Shown: one piece after another, positions 55,501 to 64,000 of the stretch
Layout of the letters: each line of letters opens with the position of its first letter
How positions within the stretch are numbered: position 1 is the stretch's first letter
Origin: Nematopogon swammerdamellus
Taxonomy: Eukaryota; Arthropoda; Insecta; Lepidoptera; Adelidae
DNA length: 64,000 nt
Reading direction: 5' to 3'
Assembly (NCBI GenBank): GCA_946902875.1
Contig: OX336338.1
Coordinates: 10,221,971 to 10,285,970, forward strand
The notes under the pieces: generated by a model
What the model was told of the DNA's origin: nothing
What the model saw: only the letters and a program-made list of their open reading frames with translations
Database searches by the model: none
Position numbers and translations under genes: made by a program

Positions 55501-58500
55501 GTAAAAAACCGCGGTGTAAAAAACCGCCAGTGGATCAGCCGAGCCTGCGGGGAAACAGTTTTTTTCGCACTGCGGGAGCGAGCGCATGTGCTCCAGGCTG
55601 GCGATAGAATGGATTTGCGGGCATATCGTCGCGAGTTGGTGCTCGAAATAATAAATTGTTTTAAGGAACAGAAGTGTCTGTGGTTATACACTTGCAGGGA
55701 CTATAAAAACAAAGTATTCAGATTGTCTGCATACGAAAAACTTATAAATTGACATGAGACAAGCATTGTCTTTTTTGAAGCCAGTTTTTCACCCACACTT
55801 TGTGACGTCTTTTCTTTTCCTTTGGTTGTGCTTGATGCAACAGTTTATGCCTAAGTAGCACAGTAACTCCGATTCGCTCGCTATGACTCGATGGCGACCG
55901 AGACTCCAATGGACGACCCTACAAGGCAACAGTTTAAACCGTTAGCTCGTAGGATCGCCAATGGATCACGGATGGAAACGCGAACGACGACCCTACGAGC
56001 CAACAGTTTACACCGTTAGCTTGTAGGGTCGCCATTGGATCACCCCCTTTAGTGTTCAGTAGCCTACGGCGCTGGCACCAACCCTTATAAAACGGCTCAG
56101 GTCTCTGCCCGTCCCTCGATCTGTATGTCACACGCGCTTTCCGAGGAGATTACTCCGGAAGTTAAGGTTCAATCAATCTAAAAAAAGAATTATGAAGAAT
56201 CCATAATATTTGTCCTTGCGGCATGAAAACTATTTTTAAGTTTATGTCACTAGGTGGTAGGGTTTATCCCGGCCCGGTTGGTACCACCGCACTGAGCGAA
56301 ACGGCTATGTAAATAGTTCGTGTTTTCCGTCCAGTTCAGTGTAGCCGACATGAAATGAAGGAAAGCACTGACATGGCACCTAGTTGGGGTGGATAAGTTC
56401 TTTATTGGTGAAAGACCTTAGGATGATGAACATTGAAACTAAAGGTGAAGAAGGTGTAGGTTACGCTAGGTTATTGTACTTAATCTAAGTACAAAAGGCA
56501 GTAGGACTCGACGTGGAGCGATCCACACAGGATGCCGATGTCTAACGACGCCCTTGGACATTATGGGGGTTGTGAATGCCATGCCGGCTTGGCAGGTGCC
56601 TAATCACGCTCTTCTTGAAGGACCGGAGACTGTACTTGGGGGGAAATATATGGGCATGGAGAGTGTTCCAGAGTTTACCAGTTCTGTAGAGGAAAGATCT
56701 GCAGAACCGGTTGGTACGCATCCGTGGTAAGTTCAGCGTGTAGGGATGCAATCCCTGCTTGGTGCACGTGACGCGGCGGTAGAAAGGGGATGGCGCGAGC
56801 ACAACGGCCTCGTGTCAAGTGCGTTCAAAGCGTCGGAAGCTGTTTGTCGACAACAACAACAACATGTCTTCGGCGCAAAGCGCTTCGTCTAGAGCAGTGT
56901 TTCGCAAAACTGGGTGCCGCAGGACCCTGAGGTGCTGCAAACCTACGCCAGGGGTGCCGCAAAAGTGGACATTAAATCCAAAAAAGTATCTATGTGAACC
57001 CAAAACGGAAATGCTAGCTTTTTTAAAATCGAGAATAAAGAAGACTTCTGCGAATTGCTTAAAGATGTCTTATGGCTATCAAAACTTGCTTAGGAACTTC
57101 GAGTTTTCTGAGACCCAAGTAGGTACCACGGAGAAAAATAAAAAATAAACTATTTCATGTGCTTGTTATTTTTACTACGAAATATATCAGTCGAGATCAT
57201 CAACCATTCATCAGTGAAATGAATTTTCACTCTCCCTTTACTAAAGATTTTAGAGGTAAATGTGGCCGTCAAGTGCACCCAAGCGTACCACTTATCTTGA
57301 GCCTATTTGGGAACAGCTGGTCTAGAGCAGTCGGACTTGATCCGGACTTGATGGCTGGACAACAGGCTAATATAAATCGGTGAAAATAAAATAGTCTTCG
57401 ACTTTGATTTATTCAAAATGTACAAATTTACAATGACCACAGGAGTCAATTATGACTTAAAATTGTAATCGTAAAATCAAACCAGTAAATTTTATCTATG
57501 GTATGTTAGTTACAGGTTAGGGGTGTAAGTTGATGACCAACCATGTAAGGTTGAAAAACCTTCAAGCTATGATGCTTAACAGTAATCAGTGTTGTGCTTG
57601 GGTAAATTGCAGCACAACACTAACCACTATGAAATATTAGGACAAGACTACTACGACTTACTAGCTTATATATACAGCTAGTTAAAGTCTGATGCCCTTT
57701 AACGAGACATCTTCTCTTTATTCGACGCCTTTTCCGACACGCATGGGGAGAGATGCAGTGGGCTTATTCTTTTCAATTATCTCGCCACACACATTAAGGT
57801 AATATAAATAAATGAATTAACCCAAAAAATGTGATGTGTTGTGAACAGGGAGCAGTGCCGAAGGGGAACGCAACCAAGGAGATGATAAAGCAGATGAGCC
57901 TGCGCGAGGGGCAGGTCATCTTCAAATGCGCCAAGTGCTGCAGCATCAAGCCCGAGCGCGCCCACCACTGCTCCGTTTGCCAGCGCTGCATCCGCAAGAT
58001 GGACCACCACTGCCCTTGGGTCAACAACTGCGTCGGTGAAAACAACCAGAAGTACTTTGTCCTCTTCACGGTGAGAGAAATGTTTTTAAAGTTTCGCACA
58101 TTAATTTCATGCAGATGAGAATCCTCTTTTCTTATGTAATCCGGTATGGGTGGCTGAGTCAGAGGGGCCAGAGCACATGCTCCGACCACCCAATATCACC
58201 TAGAAGCTAGGTGCCATACCGGATACTTCCCTTTGGACTTTCCTCTTGCCGATAATTTCTTTAATAAAAAAAAACTGTGAAAGTAGGTAACATCATGAAT
58301 GACCAATGATGATGATTATGAGCGATGTCTAAAAGAAGACCTGTAGCCTAGCGCAGGGGTTCCCAACATGTGCGTCGCGGAAGTTAATGTGGAAATGTGC
58401 ACATTCATTCAATAAGCCAAAGTGTTGGACACAAAGTTGCCTTGAAGATATTTATGCAGCTACCGACGGCGTTGTGTGTTTGTATTCCGTCAATATTTGA

Positions 58501-60065
58501 TTTGATATTACCCGACTATGGCGAAGTCACTAGCAGCTTTAGATGCGTGTACTTTGTACATTATGCTGAGTGCACTTGATTAAAAATTCGGGTGCCAGAT
58601 GCAATATTGTAAAATAAAAAACAAATTTTTTTTTTCTTCAAACCCCAACAAGTATCATTGTCACGAGCTTGAAAAGACAATTATATCGCACAAAAATATA
58701 CCCCACTTAATTTAGAACTAAGAGGAATTACATAAAAAATAAAATAAAAAGTTTATAACCGTGTGTCGGGTCCGACTACGAAAAACTAAGGAAATAACAA
58801 GCAAAGTTGAGAAAATGCTGAGGATTTGAATGGACAACTAGGGTGGAGCCCATCTACATTATTTAGTCTTTCGTAGTCAGGTTTTATAAAATTTTTATTA
58901 AATTTTTTATTTTTAGTTGAAACTTTCAACTCGCCTTCTGTGTCCCATGTGTGCCCAATATTTAGGTTTGTTTCTAAGTTTAAATCGGAAATTGTTGACG
59001 CTCACTCCGTTTTGGCTCTCCGCCAACGAAATGCGAACAAGGTGATTGATGCATGAGTGCTGTTGCAGTTCTACATAGCAGCGATATCGGTGCACTCGCT
59101 GGTGCTGTCGGTGTACCAGTTTGTGGGGTGCGTGCGGCACGAGTGGCGCGAGTGCACGAGCTACTCGCCCCCCGCCACCGTCGTCCTCCTTCTCTTCCTC
59201 ATCGCCGAGGCTTTACTCTTCGCCATATTCACCGCGGTCATGCTCGGCACTCAACTCCACGCCATATGGAACGATGAGACTGTGAGTTACGTTACGTCTA
59301 TTGTTACTTTAACGCACACTTAAGAGAAAAGGAACTATTCTGGACAGATGTTGACATAAAACAGTTTATTTTCTCAAAAATAATTTGTAACTGTGCGATC
59401 GGCTCTGCAGATCTTTCCTCCACAGAACCGGTAAATTCGGGAATGCTCTCCCTGCCCATTCATTTCCCCCCTAAGTACAGTCTCAGTTCATTTAAGAGGG
59501 GCATGAATAACCTTTCAGGCCGGCATGGCATTCGCAACCCCCATATACGACCGAATGTCCATGGGCGTCGTTAGACACCTTATGGCTGGCACGGCGCCAC
59601 CATGTCGCGCTTTCCATAAACCACAAATGCTACTTGTTGTAGTTATTTCTTATTGCATAAAATTACTATAAAGTAAACTACTTACAAATACACTTAATAT
59701 GTTGGTTTACTTTAGTTAGGCTAATGTTATCGTTCTTTTAGATTGGCCAGTCAGGTACTCTACTACTGTCGTTCTTTTATGGTAGTTTTCTACAGTTGCT
59801 AACGCATAGTTAGGGCGAATTAACCATTGGACTAAGGATGATACCGTGTGTTAAATTGTGAATGATCTAAGGAGGATGTAATGTAATTTTAATTAAAACA
59901 TTACAGGGCATCGAACAGCTTAAGAAAGAGCAAGCGCGTTGGGTGCGCAAGTCTCGCTGGAAGAGTATCCAGTCCGTCTTCGGCCGTTTCTCCATCTTCT
60001 GGTTCTCACCCTTCACGCAGCCCGCGCCCAAGACCAAGCTCGAGAGCTACCTCTACAGCGTCTAA
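52523..60065 (+). CDS. ZDHHC3/7: DHHC palmitoyltransferase, ZDHHC3/ZDHHC7 (GODZ) type, five coding exons
   Basis: Exons 52523-52663, 55074-55265, 57849-58070, 59069-59281 and 59907-60065 all join in phase 0 with GT-AG borders, giving 308 residues. Order: an acidic N-terminus with a CCGGKAWC cysteine patch; membrane segment 1 (about 48-76, [20 protein letters not shown]); segment 2 (about 88-104); the DPG motif at 110-112; the Cys-rich domain with [18 protein letters not shown] and DHHC at 163-166 ([20 protein letters not shown]); segments 3 and 4 (186-205, 222-246); then [12 protein letters not shown]. The cysteine of DHHC is the acyl acceptor; enzymes of this type S-palmitoylate proteins at the Golgi. 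The ATG exon has its acceptor at 52499, with 23 UTR bases before the ATG, so upstream non-coding exons exist. All catalytic and zinc-binding residues expected are present. Confidence 0.97.
53567..53886 (-). mobile_element. SINE copy in intron 1 of the palmitoyltransferase gene
   Basis: Antisense copy with first head (ends CCGGCCCCACACGGCA), body and T-rich end at 53567. It has the same compact architecture as 3497-3831 and is nearly complete, so it is recent. Confidence 0.82.
54250..54445 (+). repeat. Dispersed repeat with CCGT microsatellite
   Basis: TTTCCGTATCCCGTACGGAA, a CCGTCCGT run, CTGTATCTCTTGAACCGTAA and TATGGTGGATATAACAACAA form the order shared with 48650-48815 (-) and, partly, 19540-19720. 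Confidence 0.6.
54479..54700 (+). repeat. Dispersed repeat (AACCGACTTCAAAAAAGGAG)
   Basis: TTTTTTAACCGACTTCAAAA, GGAGGTTATCAATTCGACTG and ACCGATTTTGATGATTCTTT form a common lepidopteran spacer repeat. It is non-coding and lies in intron 1 of the palmitoyltransferase gene. Confidence 0.55.
54733..54878. mobile_element. Hairpin MITE, about 145 bp
   Basis: AAAACCGCCTTCAAAAAGGT...TCGAACCCTAGAGTTGAAGG on the left pairs with CCTTCAACTCTAGGGTTTGA...TTTTTGAAGGTGGTTTTT on the right with a few mismatches. The loop is about 25 bases. Confidence 0.75.
55895..56045. repeat. Two-copy repeat with internal symmetry (GTAGGGTCGCC)
   Basis: CGACCCTACAAGGCAACAGT and CGACCCTACGAGCCAACAGT lie about 85 bp apart, each followed by ACCGTTAGCT and a reverse CGTAGGATCGCCA or TGTAGGGTCGCCA. 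A related stretch is at 40260-40350. It is probably a hairpin-type repeat duplicated in tandem. Confidence 0.6.
56243..56388 (+). mobile_element. SINE body fragment
   Basis: CACTAGGTGGTAGGGTTTAT to CACTGACATGGCACCTAGTT. Both head and poly-A tail are missing. Confidence 0.7.
56500..56815 (-). mobile_element. Jockey/R1-like retrotransposon 3' end, longest copy
   Basis: The minus-strand frame 56802-56542 encodes a polyprotein C-terminus: [20 protein letters not shown], then [20 protein letters not shown]. The pattern SF..R.G.LWN.L...FPP.Y...SFK is the conserved tail of many insect Jockey/R1-like elements. It is 5'-truncated, with the hAT element just upstream. Confidence 0.75.
56895..57319. mobile_element. 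hAT-type MITE with exact 8-bp target duplication
   Basis: The element starts CAGTGTTTCGCAAAACTGGG and ends GGGAACAGCTG. The termini are imperfect inverted repeats beginning CAG. GTCTAGAG occurs directly on both sides (56887-56894 and 57320-57327), the 8-bp duplication expected of hAT transposition. The interior has no transposase domain. It lies in intron 2 of the palmitoyltransferase gene. Confidence 0.85.
57575..57690 (-). mobile_element. 3' fragment of the RNase H retrotransposon
   Basis: AGTAATCAGTGTTGTGCTTG and GGTAAATTGCAGCACAACAC match the 3' UTR seen at 50460-50530. The copy is short and diverged. Confidence 0.6.
57724..57793 (-). mobile_element. SINE first-head fragment, about 50 bp before exon 3
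   Basis: GGGGAGAGATGCAGTGGGCT followed by TATTCTTTT is the reverse complement of the first head. It ends about 55 bases before the acceptor of palmitoyltransferase exon 3 (57848). Confidence 0.7.
59400..59620 (+). mobile_element. Jockey/R1-like 3' end in intron 4
   Basis: GCAGATCTTTCCTCCACAGA, TTCCCCCCTAAGTACAGTCT and TGGCATTCGCAACCCCCATA correspond to the + strand version of the 56500 family. It lies between exons 4 and 5 of the palmitoyltransferase gene. Confidence 0.7.
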
Positions 60066-63000
60066 ACTCCTCCCGCTTCTTGTAATGTCATTCACCCGGT
60101 GACATTAATCTCAACTGTAATTGTTAATTGTTTTTGTTCATCCTTCAAGTCTTCAAAAAACTTAAAATAATGGGGATTAGCACTACCAGTAAGCTGGTGT
60201 GTCTGTTATTTCTGGGCAAATTGGCACTTGACAGCCGACATTAAACTGTCAATGTTATCATGTAAATATCTCCCCAATCCTGGTAGAGATATAATTTGTA
60301 GCAGACTGTACATATCGTCCTCCTGTGCTGTGCCCACTGTCTTGTCATCCCTGCGGTGAAGAGTATTGAATCTCTTGCCTTTTTAATTCTCACAATTTTG
60401 GTTTTGTCACTCACATTTTTATTATGATTCACCACCAAAGATTCCACATTGCTCACCTTACATTTTCATAACTGCGCCTGGGATTGAATTGAATTCATTT
60501 TTATTTTTGATGCGACTAGGTACATCTCTCGCTGTGAATGAGTGAACTGAGAATAGTCTTGGTAATGATAGTTTTTAGTAAAATCTTTGAAAGGTTTTCA
60601 TTTAATATATTTTGCGAGAGGAACCGCAAATACTTTTAATGCACCTTAAGATACATAATATTTTTAAGAAAACATTATCTTTCATCGAAGGATAGTAAAT
60701 TGTGTTGTTATCAATATTAAACATTGTTCTATAACATAATGCAATAACAAATATGTGAATAGTTTCATTGTCTCAATATTATAAAAAAAAAATTTAACAT
60801 AACGTTAGTTAAGTAAATTGCATTATGGCATTGACAAATGTGCCATTGGTACTTAGATACTCGTATGTTTTGCAGAGACTAGTCGCTACTTCGATTGGCC
60901 GTTGAAGATAGAACATTGAACGCAATAATTCTAGCAAGAAGGTTCAGAATTAAAATCACCTCAAGAAGAAGTTGTTAATCGATGTAGTTGTGTTAACTTA
61001 ATTTCTCCGTATTTCAGCATATTGTAAATGATTAACATATTTCCACTAAGAATCATGCTGTATCGATAAGTTCATATCTAATTAATGAAACAATTGTTTT
61101 TTTATATTGTACTATTTATTTGATTAATTTGTTTGGTTAAGATTACTGTGATTTCTTTATAATTTGTATTCCTTTCACTTAGTGAAATTTAAGATATGTT
61201 TAAGACTGTAATAGAGGAGGTGATGTGACACGAGTGTGCTTGAGGTACGTGGAAGTTAATTAATTGGGGTCCGTGGTTATTTTCTATCTTTATGTTTCAT
61301 AATCATTTTATTATTATTATATTATATTATTTTCTAACAAACGTGCATCCATGAGTGCTGATGTGTTCATTATTTTAGTTATCTTGCTATCTTATGTTTA
61401 AAAGGTTTCCAATTTGTTTGGTTCATTTACTCTTGACTCTTGGTTTTATTAAAGTTATTTTTCAATGTGTAAAAAAGTTTGATAGTTGACTATGTTTTAT
61501 TAAAATATCTTTATTAATCATATCCACTATTACCTATGGATAAACAAATTCCTAATAAAATGCTCCCTGAATATATTATGTAAATGTGTGCATACGTTGT
61601 GCCTGCGGACGGACACCAAACTTCCATCGTATTGATTAGTTAAGTCCAGATTAATTAAACAGAATATTTATCTAAACAAACATGGGTGGGCATTAGTTAC
61701 TGGCTGGTCTCATGGCATAGCAAGTTGCTGAAAGACTTGCTTGTCTTGCGTCCCTGTCAGGTTAGGGCTATTGTTTTTTAAACCACTTTTAAATTATTTT
61801 GAAAGTAAGTCCAATATCATCCGAAAAACATTATCTTTTGTTGATATCCGATTGTAAATGTTTGTTGTAAGCTTCTTACAAATTATTTTCTAAGCTTCTT
61901 AGCTGGTAATATTTATGAAAACGAAAGTTTCTACTTTGTTTCATCAATGCTAGCTATAGTGCCTTCTTTTGAGTTTCCTCACTTCCGATATGTGTGGTAA
62001 ATATTCAGCATCATCCCAGCCAGTAACTAATGTAAAGCCGAAAACATATTTAATTTAAGGCATATACATCAGCTGCTTCAAGCAGATTAATTTATTTTGG
62101 TGTAATTATTTCATAGGTTACGTCATTGCGACTGCATCTTCAAGATCATTAACTTTAAAATATTGTCATTAAATAAAGAATAAAAAAAAAAATTTCTCGC
62201 TTCTACATAATTATTAGCGAAATCATTTTTAATAAGAGTATTGCTTCTAGCCAGAGATTCAAAAATTGTAATACGATCAGAAGCATTGTCCAATTATTGG
62301 CCATTTCTATGTTACCTATATTACAAGCAAAACTGTGATACCAAGCGTCACTGAGTTAGCGCCAATATGGCACTTATCTACCTCACATCGAATAGGAATT
62401 TGTTATCCATTTCATAATTAACACATGATAAATTAGATAATGCATTCATAAAACCCAGGTGAACTTCAAAGTGGTTCAGTGGAAACAGCCACGCACCGGA
62501 TACTCCTGTATTAAAGATTTCCATAAGGGATTACATTCATAACGGGTTAGGATACATAACGTATGGAAATATAAGAAAAAAGAAAAATAAACCTTAACCA
62601 AAAGAATAACAATGAGAAAATTTTACCAACAAACAATAGATCGGTAATAAAATAAAATAACATCAAACCCAAATGGTATTGATAATGATGATCAAATACA
62701 ATTGATTGATTATGTGATAATGTGGTTATGAATGCATGTGTGAGTGATACTTATTCGCTCGTCAATGTCTTTATAATCTCATTTCTGAATTTTGATCAGA
62801 ACAGTTAAGCAGAACACTTGCCTTGTTAGGAATAATTAATAATTACCTCAATATTGTAAGTATTTTTCGTTAATGAAGCTTCTGGTGATCATAGTCAATG
62901 AAGTAGTATTGAGGAATTGTCATTGATTGGCCACTCCTGAGCATTACAGGAGTAGACAGTATGTGCGTGGCCAGATCCACCACTGATCATCCTAAGAGCA

Positions 63001-64000
63001 GGCCTGAAGACAAGTGAAATATGTCAGATAAAATTAACTATTTTAATTTTGCAGTCGCAATGACAAATACAAAACGCAGTTTGTTGTAACAGAAGTTTTA
63101 TATAAGCTTTTATTGCACATCGGCCTTGATTATGATATCATCGACTGACCACATTGTTGTACGAATGGCATGCCATTTGTAATTAAATTATCACTTTTAT
63201 GCATTTTTTAGAGTAAGTTTAAAAATAATTAAGAACAATTTACTGTACCTATATAGCTCGAGAGATTGTCCTTGTAAATGCTCATATTGTTTTGTTTTTG
63301 TACTTGCTTTTTTAAAATTTTGTTTTGAGTAGACTTATTGTATCTTAACTCACAAGATGGCGCTTAAAGGTATTATAGTAGCATGATCACTCTCTTCCAC
63401 CAAAAAGTGTTGAGTGGGCCATGGGGTGATTGTATGAAGAAATTTAATGAAACAGTAATCATTGCCATCCATATTTCGCAAAGCAATCCATTCCACACTA
63501 AGAGTCAGTATGGATATACAAAACTTTGGCCAACTTAAGTCTGTCATCGCGTCATGTCATAGTGGTGTTCAAGATTAAGTATAATTTTTTTTATTTCTCT
63601 TTTTCCTTACGCTGGTGTGCTCATTATCAGTATAGTGGTGTAATGTACCATATAAGCTTTGAAATGTATGATACATAGAAAGTTGCTGATCTTGTAAATT
63701 TTAATATATTTAGGTACGGCGTTAATATGCTCGATGCTTTAAGTAATATTGTAACAGAAGATCTTTGCAGAGTATACTTATATGCTTGAGTGATCCTTTG
63801 GTTCTATGAAAGGCCTCCGGCAGGTGGTGTTACACAAACACCACCACCAAAACCACTGGGCGGTTGCATTGATTTTTTTTTATCAGGCGCTAGTTACATT
63901 ATTGTGTGGGTAGATCCATGTTCACCCTTGAGTGCGGAGTGGTTGGGCGCACGTAACGAAGATTCAAAAGTATAACTTTGTTGTTGTATTGTGTAACCAT
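60066..64000 (+). other. Long 3' UTR-like stretch after the palmitoyltransferase gene
   Basis: About 3.9 kb of AT-rich sequence that, unlike the rest of the window, contains no recognisable SINE or retrotransposon copy. AATAAA followed by an A-rich tract occurs at 62172-62190, giving a possible 3' UTR of about 2.1 kb; other weaker signals precede it. Short frames inside (for example 63790-63975) show no coding features. The absence of insertions suggests constraint, at least for the first 2 kb. Confidence 0.5.

Noticed and set aside
56819..57148. 109-residue plus-strand frame
   Set aside because: It crosses the hAT insertion boundary and consists mostly of transposon sequence.

Overview
This window is nuclear DNA from an insect, almost certainly a moth or butterfly. 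It is AT-rich, its genes are split by introns with GT-AG borders, and it is crowded with 3' ends of RTE-like and Jockey/R1-like retrotransposons, SINEs, hairpin MITEs and TA-flanked elements of kinds common in lepidopteran genomes. The species cannot be named from the sequence.

Four protein-coding genes can be supported. (1) On the + strand at 5.4-7.8 kb, a TATA-driven three-exon gene encodes a 132-residue secreted Trp/Lys-rich protein. (2) On the - strand at 16.9-11.2 kb, seven coding exons join in phase into a 347-residue CRAL-TRIO lipid-transfer protein (alpha-tocopherol-transfer-protein/clavesin type). (3) On the - strand at 19.2-18.5 kb, a single-exon, GC-rich gene with its own TATA box encodes a 242-residue secreted protein that faintly resembles mesothelin/otoancorin proteins. 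(4) On the + strand at 52.5-60.1 kb, five coding exons give a complete 308-residue DHHC palmitoyltransferase of the ZDHHC3/ZDHHC7 (GODZ) type, followed by a long, nearly repeat-free 3' UTR-like stretch. The four genes act in unrelated processes and nothing suggests shared control.

The rest is mostly mobile DNA. At 1.45-3.24 kb lies a TA-flanked element with arms over 400 bp; it holds the tail of a transposase that is interrupted by a SINE. At 5.9-6.85 kb an RTE tail is split by a MITE, and the whole lies in an intron of gene 1. At 20.3-23.3 kb lies the most striking object: a 2,968-bp fold-back element with perfect 37-bp terminal inverted repeats and TTAAA on both sides. Its interior is a decamer array that reverses strand halfway. 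From 24 to 52 kb there is a long gene-poor interval with SINEs, hairpin elements, a CT microsatellite, two possible orphan promoters (29.7 and 39.6 kb), a block of inverted repeats with tRNA-like heads (45.2-47.3 kb), a 68-bp minisatellite (49.3 kb) and a 5'-truncated RNase H-bearing non-LTR retrotransposon (50.4-51.75 kb).

The commonest dispersed repeat is a SINE whose longest copies carry both a tRNA-like head and a segment matching the 5S rRNA control region. Several near-perfect palindromes with loops of only 1-3 bases, and five C or G runs of 20 or more, are further oddities.
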